Numbered from the stretch's first letter, positions 9,622 through 19,286 are shown. The stretch: DNA of 64,000 bases from Microthrixaceae bacterium (GCA_011523825.1 WTFX01000012.1:85209-149208); one strand, 5' to 3'. Made by a program: numbers and translations. Notes: generated by a model not told the origin, from the letters alone.

Positions 9622-10197
9622 ATGGGCAAGAAACGAAGGCGTAAGGCGGCGAAGCGGTCTGCTGAGGCTTCGCCGCGGAATGGCGAAGCCTTCGGTGGCC
9701 CTGACGCAGCTCGCGAAGCGTTCATCTCGACGATGGGCGAGTTGAGGGCTGCTGTTGATGATCCGAGTCCATGGCCGACGAGAGAGCAACTCTCCGGGGG
9801 GACGTACGACCAAGCCTTTGCAGCCGCACTGGAGGCAGCGCAACACAGCCTTGTACTTGCCTACTTGGAGGACTACGAGAACGAGGAACTGCCAGGACAC
9901 ATCTACCTCGGAACGAACGGGGAAGCTGTCGTTCAATCCGAACGCGAATTCCTATACGGGCATCTCGAGAAGTGGGGTGCTCAGGGTCGTTGCCCTCAGG
10001 TGTGCCGGGTGTGCGGCGGCCCCTTTGCGGGCGGACCGGGAATCCTCTATCCGCTCAGCAAGTACAAGGTCGTGGGTGTTCTCAATGCAGTTAGCGAGGT
10101 ACCCGACGCCGTAGTCGGCAGCGAGGTCCAGAACTGGGCGACCAAGGTGTGCTCGCCGCGGTGCTGGGCCTATGCGAGCCCAGTTCATGCCTGGTGA
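9622..10197 (+). CDS. Hypothetical protein with a basic N-terminus and C-terminal cysteine clusters
   Basis: About 191 residues from the ATG at 9622. A GTG at 9574, 4 bases after the mod stop, is an alternative that would add 16 residues. The first residues are very basic (GKKRRRKAAKR). The middle is acidic and helical. The C-terminal third has paired cysteines, CRVC near residue 132 and CSPRC near 182, which could form a treble-clef or zinc-ribbon site. I do not recognise the family. Its position directly behind the type III operon on the same strand makes read-through from that operon possible, but the link to restriction is not shown by the sequence. Confidence 0.6.
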   Translation: MGKKRRRKAAKRSAEASPRNGEAFGGPDAAREAFISTMGELRAAVDDPSPWPTREQLSGGTYDQAFAAALEAAQHSLVLAYLEDYENEELPGHIYLGTNGEAVVQSEREFLYGHLEKWGAQGRCPQVCRVCGGPFAGGPGILYPLSKYKVVGVLNAVSEVPDAVVGSEVQNWATKVCSPRCWAYASPVHAW

Positions 10198-10551
10198 CAC
10201 TGCCGCTGCTTGTGCTCCCGAATGCGTGCGGAGGATTGTCCGATTGTTGAACCTCCGACGGCCCATAGTGGCGTGAGTGCGTAGCGTTCCAACGGTGCAT
10301 TCGCGCCGGCCCGCGCTGTCCCGTGTCAAGGTTTTGGACTCAAGCCTCGGTGCTGCTTGCGGACGAGACGCCTGCTACGGGGAGTTTCGGGACTGGGGGC
10401 GGTAGGCGATTTCGACGGTGCCGGCGATCACTACAGCAAACGGTGCGCTTAGACCGAGAATCCACTTGGACTCCGACATCCACCGGAGCGCGGTCACCAA
10501 TGCCGCGGGCGGCGAGACCGCTGCAGCAGCGGCAGGCTTGAAGCCGCGGCG
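10198..10551. other. Gap between convergent genes; no confident gene
   Basis: 354 bases lie between the hypothetical gene's stop and the amidohydrolase stop on the other strand. The only coding-like item is a 34-codon minus-strand frame from an ATG at 10479 to a stop at 10375, with a central hydrophobic stretch (WILGLSAPFAVVIAG) that could span a membrane. It is in the same frame as the amidohydrolase upstream of it, so it may be chance. No RNA gene or repeat was seen. Confidence 0.4.
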
Positions 10552-11766
10552 CTACAGGTCGAAGACCTGGCGGGCGTTGTCGCCGATGAAGGCCCGCCGC
10601 CACTCGGTGGGGAACATGTCGACCAGTTCGTCGAGGTCGAGCACATACTCGGGCGTGTGATCGGCGTGGGGGAAATCGCTGGCCCACATGAACCGGTCGT
10701 GCCCGTAACGCTTCGCCAGGGCCGGGATGGAGCGCTCGTCGGGATCGCACGAGATCCACACCTGCCGCATGAAGTACTCGCTGGGCTTCATCTCGAGCGG
10801 CACCCGGGTGCCGGTGTAGGTGTGCCCGAATACGGCATCGATGCGGTCGAGGCAGTAGCCGAGCCAGCCGCCGCCCGATTCGAGCACCAGCACCTTCAGC
10901 TCGGGGAACCGCTCGAACACGCCGTAGTCGAACAGCGACACGAACTGGTGCCGCACACCGTCCGACGCAGTCATCGACGCAGTGAGACGCAGCTCGCGCA
11001 CGTGCTCCCAGGTGCCCATGCGCGTGCCCTTGGTCCACTGAGGCTCGAAGGTGGGATGGATGGCGAACGGCACGCCAAGATCTTGCGCCGCCTCGTACAC
11101 CGGGTCGTGGTCGGGGTGACCCAGCGGGCGGGTGCTGTGCGTGAACGGCGCCACGAAGCAGCCACGCGCGCCGTCGGCCACCGAGCGCCGCAGCTCGGCC
11201 GCGGCGGCCACCGGGTCGGTCATCGAGATGTGGGCGACGGGAATGAGCCGGTCGGAATGGTCCCGGCAGAACTCGCAGATCCAGCGGTTGTAGGCGCGCG
11301 TGTAGGCCTGGCTCAGCTCGGCGTCTTCGAGTTCGGCTTCCCACAGCAGACCCACCGTCGGCAGCAACACCGCGATGTCGAGGCCCTCGGCGTCGAGCAG
11401 CTCGATCCGCTGGTGTGGGTCCATGGCGCCGAAGGGGATCTCGCCGACGTAGGTGCGGTCCGGGTTGAACATGATGTCGGGCAGATCGGGAGCGCCCATG
11501 GCGCCCAGCGTCGAGACCATGCCGGGACGGGCCAGCTTGCTGCGCTGGTTGTCGATCATGAGCACTTCGAGACCGCGCTCGGGCTCGATCTCGATGCGCA
11601 GCGCCCGGTCCTTGTAGCGGTCCTCGAGGTATTCCTCCCACAGGTCGGGCGGCTCCAGGATGTGGCCGTCGGCGTCCACCGCGCCGCCATGGGCGATCTT
11701 GTGCACCTCGTGCATGTGGCGCTGCCCGCCGTCGGCGGTGAGCTGTCGCTGAACGGTGGTCGTCAT
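10552..11766 (-). CDS. Amidohydrolase family protein (amidohydrolase 2, ACMSD/LigW-like)
   Basis: 404 residues on the minus strand. The N-terminus has VDADGHILEPPDLWEEY, the Asp-x-His-plus-Glu start of amidohydrolase-2 TIM barrels that decarboxylate or hydrolyse aromatic and cyclic acids. IHPTFEPQ and WASDFPHADHTPE supply the later histidine and the metal-binding aspartate. I start at the ATG at 11766 because GGGGAAAG sits 4-6 bases upstream; a longer frame to 11826 lacks such a site. It is divergent from an SDR gene across 135 bases, which must hold both promoters. Many such proteins occur in actinobacterial steroid, aromatic or lipid catabolic clusters. The substrate is unknown. Confidence 0.85.
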   Translation of the reverse strand: MTTTVQRQLTADGGQRHMHEVHKIAHGGAVDADGHILEPPDLWEEYLEDRYKDRALRIEIEPERGLEVLMIDNQRSKLARPGMVSTLGAMGAPDLPDIMFNPDRTYVGEIPFGAMDPHQRIELLDAEGLDIAVLLPTVGLLWEAELEDAELSQAYTRAYNRWICEFCRDHSDRLIPVAHISMTDPVAAAAELRRSVADGARGCFVAPFTHSTRPLGHPDHDPVYEAAQDLGVPFAIHPTFEPQWTKGTRMGTWEHVRELRLTASMTASDGVRHQFVSLFDYGVFERFPELKVLVLESGGGWLGYCLDRIDAVFGHTYTGTRVPLEMKPSEYFMRQVWISCDPDERSIPALAKRYGHDRFMWASDFPHADHTPEYVLDLDELVDMFPTEWRRAFIGDNARQVFDL

Positions 11767-11901
11767 GTCTTTCCCCGATGTCCGCGGGTTCCCCCGAATC
11801 CCGGCTCGTATTCTCGCACGGCGCACAACGTCGCGTCATAGGCGACAATCGCGCCCACCAATTCGACACAGTCAAACTCGACGGCACGGGAGGACAGCAC
11901 G

Positions 11902-12789
11902 ATGAGTGAGAGCAGTGGCAGCTCCGGGGGACGGCTCGCTGGCAAGGCTGCGGTGATCACCGGCGGGGCCAGCGGCATGGGACGGTCGACGGTCGAGCTA
12001 TTCCTGGCAGAAGGCGCCTCGGTCGTGATCGGCGACCTCAACGCCGACGCTGGGCATGCATTCATGGAGGAGCTGACCGGCGCGGGCCTGGGCGATCGCG
12101 CTCGCTTCACACGCACCGATGTGGCGGTCGAGGACGACGTGGCCGCGATGACCGAGCTGGCAGTCGAGGCATTCGGCCAGCTGGACGTGGTGTTCAACAA
12201 CGCGGGCATCGGCGGGGCCTTCGGCCCGATCACCGAGCTGGACGCGGACGCTTGGGACGAGACCTTCGCCATCCTGGTGCGCTCGGTGATGCTGGGCACC
12301 AAGCACGCGGCGCGGGTCATGATCCCCCAGGGGACCGGCGGCTCCATCATCAACACTGCGTCCATCGCCGGGGTCGGCGGCGGTGCCGGGCCGCAGGCGT
12401 ATTCGGCGGCCAAGGCGGCGGTGATCAGCCTGGCGCAGACCACCGGACTGGAACTGGCGCCCCACCGCATTCGCGTCAACGCCATCTGCCCGGGTCTCAT
12501 CTTCACGCCGTTGATGCACAGCGGAAACGAAGCCCAAGCCGAGGAGGTCATGTCGCAGATGCAGCCGTGGCCGGATCGGGGCGAGGGCACCGACATCGCG
12601 TCCATGGCGCTGTTCCTGGCCAGCGACGAGAGCAAGTTCGTGAGCGGCCAGCAACTCGTGGTCGACGGCGCCATGCTCGCTGCTGGACCGCGAATCCACG
12701 GCCGCATGCACAACACGCGCAACCTTCACCGCATGGCAGGCATGGCTTACGGCACTACCGGCCAGGCTGCGACTGTTCGTCGCCTTTAG
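11902..12789 (+). CDS. Short-chain dehydrogenase/reductase (SDR), NAD(P)-dependent
   Basis: 295 residues with the full classical SDR set: cofactor motif TGGASGMG at 20-27, an acidic residue after the second strand (GDLNAD, which favours NAD), NNAG, catalytic Ser154 in NTASIAG, and Tyr167-x3-Lys171 in YSAAK. The ATG has GGAGG about 8 bases upstream. The C-terminal tail after VDGAMLAAG is longer than usual by about 30 residues. Its 3' end overlaps by 4 bases with the convergent CoA-transferase gene. It probably oxidises a secondary alcohol of a hydroxyacyl or steroid-like substrate; the actual substrate cannot be read from sequence. Confidence 0.92.
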   Translation: MSESSGSSGGRLAGKAAVITGGASGMGRSTVELFLAEGASVVIGDLNADAGHAFMEELTGAGLGDRARFTRTDVAVEDDVAAMTELAVEAFGQLDVVFNNAGIGGAFGPITELDADAWDETFAILVRSVMLGTKHAARVMIPQGTGGSIINTASIAGVGGGAGPQAYSAAKAAVISLAQTTGLELAPHRIRVNAICPGLIFTPLMHSGNEAQAEEVMSQMQPWPDRGEGTDIASMALFLASDESKFVSGQQLVVDGAMLAAGPRIHGRMHNTRNLHRMAGMAYGTTGQAATVRRL

Positions 12790-14084
12790 GTCTGCCGGCT
12801 GAGTTCGTCTCGGAAGTCGGGATGGGCTATCGAGGTGAGCAGGTTCGCCCGTTCTTCTAGCGTGCGGCCTCGGAGTTCCACGGCGCCGAATTCGGTGGCG
12901 ACTATGTCCGCGGTGTAGGCCGGGAGCGTTGTGGGGGCGCCCGGCTCAAGCTGGGCCACGATGCGCGAGATGCGTCCGCTGGCTGCGGTGGACGGCATGG
13001 CGACGATGGACCGGCCGCCGGTCGCTACACAGGCGCCGAATGCGAAGTCGGGCGCCCCGCCGGGTCCGGAGATGTAGCGGCCCGCGATCATTTCGGAGTT
13101 CGCCGAGCCGTCGAGGGTCATCTGCACGGTCGATTGCAGTGCCACGAAGTTGCGAATCTGGGCGATGCCTTCGATGCCGTGGCTCAACGCGCCGTTCACG
13201 AGTTGCACCGCCGGATTGCCGTCGACCCAGTCGTAGAGGCGGCGCGTGCCCATCACCTCTGCGGCGACGCTGACACCGTCGCCGACCGGTCCCTTGTGAC
13301 GGTTGTCCACCGCACCGCTGTCGATGAGGTCGATGCAGGCGTCGTTGATCATGCCGCCGTGCAGGCCGAGGTGCCGGCGGCCGGTCAGGCTCGAGAGCAC
13401 CGCATCGGGGATGGAGCCGATCCCGAATTGCAGCGTCGTCCCGTCGCCGATGAACTGGCCGACGTGGGCCGCAATCGCGGCTGCGGTCTCATCGACTACG
13501 GCGGGCGCCAGCTCAGGCAGCGGTTCGTCGACTTCAACGAGCCCGTCAAAGTCGGTGCGGTGGCATTCCCCCTCGCCGTGCACGTACGGCATGTGAGGGT
13601 TCACCTGCGCGATCACCAGCGGGGTGGATCGCAGCAGGTCGACGTGACCGCCGACGCCCGTGCCGAGGCTCATACGGCCGCCTACGTCAGGCGGGCTGGC
13701 CTGGCAGAGCAGAACGTCGGCCTCCAAGCCGCCGCCGGGTCCCACGAGGCCGGTGATGTCCGAGTAGCGGGCTGGGACCACGCCGAAATGCGGGCTGTCG
13801 AGTGCGTCGCGCAGAGCCCCGCTCGGCTGAAGTGACGTCCAGCGGAACGGGTTGCCGAGATGATCCAGAGGTGCGGGCCGATCCAGCAGGAAGGCGCTGA
13901 CGAACTCGAGCTCTGCGAAGCGGTCGTGCGCCGCGTCAATGGCAGCGAGCAGGCCGTAGGGGGCCGCAGAGCCCTGTGCGACATAGACGCGTGCCCTGCG
14001 CCCGATGCGCCCGATCGCCTCGCCGATGCCGAGCTGGACACCGGCACGATTGCCTTGGCGCGCGGAGGGGCGGTCTGGATTCAT
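12786..14084 (-). CDS. Acetyl-CoA hydrolase/CoA-transferase family protein (4-hydroxybutyrate CoA-transferase-like)
   Basis: 432 residues. The order of elements follows the acetyl-CoA hydrolase/transferase family: an N-terminal lobe, then GDGTTLQFGIGSIPDAV, HLGLHGGMINDACIDL, and a C-terminal lobe with YISGPGGAPDFAFGA and a late EFGAVELRGRT segment. The family moves CoA between acyl groups through a glutamyl-CoA intermediate. The start is placed at the ATG at 14084, because the in-frame extension to 14255 is low-complexity and reaches into the promoter of the divergent acyl-CoA dehydrogenase. It is divergent from that gene across about 146 bases, so joint regulation and a shared acyl-CoA pathway are plausible. 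Confidence 0.85.
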   Translation of the reverse strand: MNPDRPSARQGNRAGVQLGIGEAIGRIGRRARVYVAQGSAAPYGLLAAIDAAHDRFAELEFVSAFLLDRPAPLDHLGNPFRWTSLQPSGALRDALDSPHFGVVPARYSDITGLVGPGGGLEADVLLCQASPPDVGGRMSLGTGVGGHVDLLRSTPLVIAQVNPHMPYVHGEGECHRTDFDGLVEVDEPLPELAPAVVDETAAAIAAHVGQFIGDGTTLQFGIGSIPDAVLSSLTGRRHLGLHGGMINDACIDLIDSGAVDNRHKGPVGDGVSVAAEVMGTRRLYDWVDGNPAVQLVNGALSHGIEGIAQIRNFVALQSTVQMTLDGSANSEMIAGRYISGPGGAPDFAFGACVATGGRSIVAMPSTAASGRISRIVAQLEPGAPTTLPAYTADIVATEFGAVELRGRTLEERANLLTSIAHPDFRDELSRQT

Positions 14085-14230
14085 CTCGGCAGCCCTTCTC
14101 GGCACCCGGTGGCCTGGTAGCCGACCGGTTGGCGAACTGTACGACGGCCCGGCATGGCGTCGCGGGCCATCGGCCTCACTCCAGGGATCCGCGATCCTCT
14201 CGCAGATGGGCGGGATGTGAGGATGGCAAG

Positions 14231-15448
14231 ATGCGGGCCATGACCTCAGCTGCAATCGATCTCGACGTCATGCCCCCGTCGGAACTGGCCGATGAACTCA
14301 TGCCAGAGGTGGCGGACGCTGCGGTGGGAGCGGCAGACCAGGCGGTGGTGGATCGGGCGACGGCATGGGCCAGCTCTGCGGTCGCGCCGCACGCCGAGTC
14401 CTGGGAGCGTGAACGCCGCTTCGCGGCTGAGGCATTTCAGAGTGCGGCGGAAGAACAGCTGTGCGGGTTGCTCGTGCCCGTTGCCGATGGTGGTTCGGGG
14501 CTGAGTCAGGTCGGGCTGGCACGGGTGCTCGAAGAGGTGGCCGCGGCCGACTTCGCCATCGCATTCGTGCTCGTCTGTCACAACAATCTGGCGGGTGCGG
14601 TGAGCAGGCGTGCCCCCGCGGAGATGCGGGAGCGGGCACTGGGGCCGTTGGTCTCGGGCGAGCGGCTCGGCGCTTTCCTCTTGACGGAGCCGGGCGTCGG
14701 CAGCGATGCCGCCAAGATCACTACGGCAGCGCGTCGCGACGGCGACGAGTGGGTCATCGACGGTCGCAAGGCATGGGTCAGCAATGGCACGGCGGCCGAC
14801 GTGATGTCGGTGTACGCGCAGGCCGATCCCGCAGCGGGACACCGGGGCATCATGACGTTCCTCGTCGACAGCAGCACTGACGGCATCGAGCGGACCGACG
14901 GCTACGAGCTCATCGGCGCCCACGGCATCGGCACCAACGAGATCCGCTTCGACGAGTGCCGGGTAGCTGACGCTGATGTCATGGTGCCCCTCGGCGAAGG
15001 GTTCGTTGCCGCGATGGAAGGCATCGACATCGCCCGGGTGCTGGTGGCGGCAATGTGCTGCGGCATGATGCGCACCGGCCTCGCGACTGCCATCGATTAC
15101 GTCCGCAAGCGGCAGGCGTTCGGCGGCCGCATCGCCGACCTGCAGGGCGTGCGCTTCAAGCTGGCCGACGTGGCAACCGACCTGGAGGCTGCCCGCCTGC
15201 TCGCCTATCGGGCAGCGCTGGCGGTGGCAGAAGGCCGACCAGCGGCTGTCCACGCAGCACACGCCAAGAAGTTCGCCACTCGTGTTGCCGAGCGAGGCTT
15301 GGCCGACTGCATGCAGGTGATGGGCGCAGCGGGCGGCCGGCGCGACCATCCGCTGCCCCGGCACCTCGCCGCCTCACGCCTGACGCACTACGTCGACGGT
15401 GCCACCGAGATCCAGGACGTCGTGATCAGCAGGTCGCTGCTCGACTGA
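14231..15448 (+). CDS. Acyl-CoA dehydrogenase
   Basis: 405 residues with the acyl-CoA dehydrogenase layout: a helical N-terminal domain, the FAD-contact strand LTEPGVGSDAAKITTAA, the WVSNGTAADV region, and a C-terminal helical domain with RKRQAFGGRIADLQ and the terminal VDGATEIQDVVISR. It would oxidise an acyl-CoA to the 2,3-enoyl-CoA with FAD, passing electrons to ETF. Two nearby ATGs (14231, 14240) are possible; I prefer 14231 because GTGAGGA lies 7 bases before it. It ends 28 bases before a convergent LysR gene. Chain-length or branched-chain preference cannot be given. Confidence 0.92.
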   Translation: MRAMTSAAIDLDVMPPSELADELMPEVADAAVGAADQAVVDRATAWASSAVAPHAESWERERRFAAEAFQSAAEEQLCGLLVPVADGGSGLSQVGLARVLEEVAAADFAIAFVLVCHNNLAGAVSRRAPAEMRERALGPLVSGERLGAFLLTEPGVGSDAAKITTAARRDGDEWVIDGRKAWVSNGTAADVMSVYAQADPAAGHRGIMTFLVDSSTDGIERTDGYELIGAHGIGTNEIRFDECRVADADVMVPLGEGFVAAMEGIDIARVLVAAMCCGMMRTGLATAIDYVRKRQAFGGRIADLQGVRFKLADVATDLEAARLLAYRAALAVAEGRPAAVHAAHAKKFATRVAERGLADCMQVMGAAGGRRDHPLPRHLAASRLTHYVDGATEIQDVVISRSLLD

Positions 15449-15479
15449 GCCAGGCGGTCAGACAAACCGGTTGGGCTCA
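15446..15479. terminator. Possible bidirectional hairpin terminator between convergent genes
   Basis: TGAGCC (15446-15451) pairs with GGCTCA (15474-15479), and an inner CGGT pairs with ACCG, with small internal loops. It overlaps both stop codons of the convergent acyl-CoA dehydrogenase and LysR genes. There is no clear T-run. Confidence 0.35.
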
Positions 15480-16385
15480 GCTGTTGCTCGGATCGCCGAG
15501 CCAGCCGACGATGGCGTTGGCAACCTGCCGCTCAGGTGCGTCGTCGTCTGTTTCGACTCGGGTGAGGGCCGACCATTCCAGGTCGAGCCCAGAACGACCG
15601 CAGCGCACGGCGACGAGTCGCCCGGAATCGAGCCACGGCGACATCGCCCACCGGCTGAGAATGGACACTCCGAAGTCAGCCGCGATCATCTCGGCGATGG
15701 CGCCGGTCTGCTCGAGCACGGTGATCGTTCGGGGCGACAGTCCCGCAGGGCGGACGAAGCGCTCGTACTCGAAGCCAGGCGACGGCTGCCGGTTGTATGT
15801 GAAGTAGTTCTCTTCCGCGATCGCCTCGGGCCCGATCCATGTCCGGCTGGCGAGTCGGTGCTCTGGGTGTGTGACCAGCACCAGCTCATCGGTGAACAGG
15901 TGGATCGCGTCACGCGCCCCCGGCGCCGGTCCCGGAGCGAGCACGAGGTCGGCCGTCCCGTCAGCGAGTCGTGGCACTGGCATGTCGCCCACGACCACCA
16001 GTTCGAGGAGCAGTCCTTCCAGCCGTTCGCTGCACGCTGCCGCAAACGGCGCCAGCCAGTGGTAGCAGTCGTATGACCCGACGCCGATCCGGACCGTGGC
16101 CGTGGTACCGCCGACGCTGCGCATGAAGTCCTGCTCGGCCCGTGCCAGATCCGGCATTGCACGATGGGCGGCTTGGCACAGCGCCAGCGCCGCAGGTGTG
16201 GGTTGCATGCCGCGAGACGGCCGGCGTTCGAAGAGGCGTCCACCGAGGCGCCGCTCAGCTTCGGCCAGCCGATGGCTCACTGCAGATTGGCTGACATGAA
16301 GTCGACCGGCCGCCGCGGTCACCGATCCGGTTTCCGAGACCGCGACGATGGTTTCGTAGTGATGCATTTCCAAGCGTGAGGACAT
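15477..16385 (-). CDS. LysR-family transcriptional regulator
   Basis: 302 residues from the ATG at 16385. The N-terminal winged helix-turn-helix is clear: ETGSVTAAAGRLHVSQSAVS, then HRLAEAERRLGGRLFERR. The rest is the periplasmic-binding-protein-like effector domain. A longer frame to 16505 adds an unconvincing N-terminus, and an internal ATG six codons later is also possible. The gene lies downstream of the Rieske/dimethylglycine-dehydrogenase-like pair on the same strand, separated by a 261-base A+T-rich spacer that probably carries its promoter. It may control that pair or the convergent acyl-CoA dehydrogenase. The ligand is unknown. Confidence 0.9.
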   Translation of the reverse strand: MSSRLEMHHYETIVAVSETGSVTAAAGRLHVSQSAVSHRLAEAERRLGGRLFERRPSRGMQPTPAALALCQAAHRAMPDLARAEQDFMRSVGGTTATVRIGVGSYDCYHWLAPFAAACSERLEGLLLELVVVGDMPVPRLADGTADLVLAPGPAPGARDAIHLFTDELVLVTHPEHRLASRTWIGPEAIAEENYFTYNRQPSPGFEYERFVRPAGLSPRTITVLEQTGAIAEMIAADFGVSILSRWAMSPWLDSGRLVAVRCGRSGLDLEWSALTRVETDDDAPERQVANAIVGWLGDPSNS

Positions 16386-16646
16386 ATCTATGACATCACC
16401 GACGTTTGACCTGTATCTCTTCCCGGTGCTTACAAGAAGTGGAAGAGCGTAAGGGTACTTCAAGCCGGAGACAATCAACCCGGATTGCTCATGAAATGCG
16501 GCCAAAAATCGCCGGTATTTTGAAGTGCAGCTGTCTATATTCTTCGCCGTACTATTTGGAAATACCTATGCCGCTATAGATTTAGTCAATCCAACTCAAC
16601 GCCTGGAGTCGAGCGTATCCGGGCCAGAAAATGCGACAAGCCGGGC

Positions 16647-19286
16647 TCACCGGCGCATGGCCCTGCCGGTTGGATCCCAGAGGCAGTCAGCGATGAGGTG
16701 GGCTGCGCGCCGTTCACCCACGATTTCGATCCCAAAATCCGCACCGTCGTGTGCGAATTCGACCGGCACATAACCCATGGCGACGGACACATTGCTGTGG
16801 TGCGCGAATCCGCCAGATGTCACCCAGCCGACCGGCTCTCCGCTGCAATAGATGGGCTCGTCGCCGACTGCGTCGAAGCCGGATTCGTCGAGTGGGCTAT
16901 CGACCGTCCACGCGCACAGCGCCATTGCTCCAGCCGAGGCACTTCGGTCGCCCGTCGCAGTTCCGCCAAGTCCGTACTTGTCGACCAGGGCTGCACGCCC
17001 GACGAAGTCAACGCCGTCGTCGCCGGCTCTCGTGAATCGGACGAAGCGGCCCAAGCCGGCCTCGAAGGGGTCGTAGGTGGGTCGGTACTCACGCGCCCAG
17101 CTGCCGAAGCTCTTGTCCAGTCGAAGCGAATTCAGCGCCGCCAAGCCGAACAGCCGCAGCCCGTAGGGCCGGCCATGCGTCATGAGCAGGTCGAAGACAT
17201 GACGCAGGTATCTGGCATCGGTCCACAGCTCGTAACCGAGATCGCCGGTGTAGCTCAGGCGGCCGCACCACGCTCGCGCCCAGCCCACATCGACCGCGGT
17301 GAAGCTGCCGAAACGCATCGCCTCATCGGAGACGTCAGCGTCGGTCACCTCCGAGAGGAGATCTCTCGATTTGGGCCCCGCAATGGCCACGCCGCACAGC
17401 TCGGCGCCGAGCGTCCGGTACCAGGCTGTTCCCTGCGGCGTTGCGGCTGATGCGCGCCAGCGAGCGAGATCAGCGTCGAACCAGCGCTCGTAGTGGCGCT
17501 CGGCGATGCCCGATCCGAAGATGATGAAGCGCTCAGCGGTCGCGGCATTGCCGGTGGCGCCGCCGGTCGCCGTGTGCACCGGCCCGTCGGGAGTTCCGGT
17601 CGCCGCCGGCAGGCAGGCAACCGTGAGATCGCCGGTGAGATTGCCTCGCTCGTTGCACATCGGCGAGAGCGAGATCCTGCCTGGCGGCGGAAGTCTGCCC
17701 GCGAGCAGGTGGGTGAGCCATGCCCGCGCACCGGACCCTTCCACCAGGAACTTGGCAAATCCTGACGTCTCCATGAGACCGACGTCATGGCGCACAGCGT
17801 GCACTTCTGCACGGACGTGAGGCCACGCATTGGAGCGACCGAAGGTGACGTCCTCGACTGTGCCGGGCTCGGGCGCAAACCACAGCGGCACTTCCAATCC
17901 GTACACGTCGCCGAAGACGGCGCCGGCGTCACGCTGGGGCTCGTAGATCGGGGTGGTCGCCAAGGGACGTCCCTCGGGAAGGAACTCGTTCGGGAAGGCG
18001 ATGCTGAAGCGCCGCCGGTAGTTCTCGCGCACCTTGGCGGCGGTGTACGGGCGGGTGGCCCAATCGCCGAATCGTGCGAGATCCATGGCCCACACATCGA
18101 ATCCGGGATCGCCGGTCGTCATCCACTTGGACAGCGCGAGGCCTACGCCGCCGCCCTGGCAGAGTCCGGCCAGCACACCGCAGGCAGACCAGAAGTTCGG
18201 CAGACCGCGGATCGGCCCGACCAGCGGGTTCCCATCGGGAGAGAAGGTGAACGGTCCGTTGACCACTCGCGCGATGCCGACATCGCCGAGCACGGGAAAG
18301 TGCCTGAAGGCGGTCTCCAGCGACGGTGCGATGCGCTCGAGATCGGGCGTCAGCAGTCGCCGCTCGAAGTCCCACGGCGTCTGTCGGCGCTGCCATGCCA
18401 CCGCGGCCTGGTCGTACGTGCCGACCAGCAGGCCCTGGCCCTCCTGGCGCGTGTAGATCTCGCCGCCGAAGTCGATGGAACCCATGAGCTCGCTGCCGCT
18501 GCGCTCATTGTGGGCGATGACGGCATCGAGAGGCTCGGTGATCACGTAGGTGTGCTCCATTGCGAGCACCGGCAGCTCCACGCCGGCCATGCGGCCCACT
18601 TCACGAGCCCAGAGCCCGCCGGCGTTCACCACGTGGGTCGCCTCGATCCAGTCGTCGCAGCCGTCATCGCCTGCAGCCTCGGAGGCTCCGGCAAGGTCGC
18701 CGCGGGAGGTGTCGTAGAGCCCGATGCGCCAGGCAGCGCCGTCAGGCGTTCGCTCGATGCGACGAGCCCACGTATGGCGGCGGATCACCGCGCCCGCCGC
18801 GGTCGCGGCCTTGGCATATGCGTAGGTCACGCCGGAGGGATCCACGTGGCCGTGCTCGGCATCGAGCATCGCGCCCACGAATTGACCGGGATCGATAATG
18901 GGCAGCAGCCGGGCAGCCTCGCCCACCGGGATCATCTCGGAGTCGATGCCCAGGTACTTGCCTCGCGCGTCGGTCATCTGCAGCCAGTCGAGACGCTCGG
19001 GCGTGTCTGCCAGGAAGATCGCACCAGTCATGTGGATGCCGCAGTCCTGACCGGATTCAGCCTCGATCTCGCGATACAGCTCGATGGTGTACTTCTGCAG
19101 TTTTGCGACGGTCGGGTCGGCGTTGATGGGATGAATGCCGCCGGCCGCATGCCAGGTCGAACCCGCAGTCAGGTCAGCGCGTTCGAGCAGCACCACATCG
19201 GTCCAGCCGGCGCGGGTCAGGTGAAACAGCACCGAGGCGCCCACGACGCCGCCGCCGATCACGACGGCCTGCACCCGTTCAGTCAC
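16647..19286 (-). CDS. FAD-dependent oxidoreductase with GcvT-like C-terminus (dimethylglycine/sarcosine dehydrogenase-like)
   Basis: 879 residues. The N-terminal DAO-type FAD fold starts with VVIGGGVVGASVLFHL. GSTWHAAG carries His46, the residue that binds FAD covalently in dimethylglycine and sarcosine dehydrogenases. The C-terminal half is a GcvT/aminomethyltransferase-like folate-binding domain (GLMETSGFAKFLVEG, then the GYELWTDARYLRHVFDLL region). Such two-domain enzymes oxidatively remove an N-methyl group and pass the one-carbon unit to tetrahydrofolate. The start overlaps the stop of the upstream Rieske gene by 4 bases, so the two are one operon. The pair suggests stepwise N-demethylation of a methylated amine such as a betaine; the substrate is inferred only from the family. 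Confidence 0.88.
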   Translation of the reverse strand: MTERVQAVVIGGGVVGASVLFHLTRAGWTDVVLLERADLTAGSTWHAAGGIHPINADPTVAKLQKYTIELYREIEAESGQDCGIHMTGAIFLADTPERLDWLQMTDARGKYLGIDSEMIPVGEAARLLPIIDPGQFVGAMLDAEHGHVDPSGVTYAYAKAATAAGAVIRRHTWARRIERTPDGAAWRIGLYDTSRGDLAGASEAAGDDGCDDWIEATHVVNAGGLWAREVGRMAGVELPVLAMEHTYVITEPLDAVIAHNERSGSELMGSIDFGGEIYTRQEGQGLLVGTYDQAAVAWQRRQTPWDFERRLLTPDLERIAPSLETAFRHFPVLGDVGIARVVNGPFTFSPDGNPLVGPIRGLPNFWSACGVLAGLCQGGGVGLALSKWMTTGDPGFDVWAMDLARFGDWATRPYTAAKVRENYRRRFSIAFPNEFLPEGRPLATTPIYEPQRDAGAVFGDVYGLEVPLWFAPEPGTVEDVTFGRSNAWPHVRAEVHAVRHDVGLMETSGFAKFLVEGSGARAWLTHLLAGRLPPPGRISLSPMCNERGNLTGDLTVACLPAATGTPDGPVHTATGGATGNAATAERFIIFGSGIAERHYERWFDADLARWRASAATPQGTAWYRTLGAELCGVAIAGPKSRDLLSEVTDADVSDEAMRFGSFTAVDVGWARAWCGRLSYTGDLGYELWTDARYLRHVFDLLMTHGRPYGLRLFGLAALNSLRLDKSFGSWAREYRPTYDPFEAGLGRFVRFTRAGDDGVDFVGRAALVDKYGLGGTATGDRSASAGAMALCAWTVDSPLDESGFDAVGDEPIYCSGEPVGWVTSGGFAHHSNVSVAMGYVPVEFAHDGADFGIEIVGERRAAHLIADCLWDPTGRAMRR

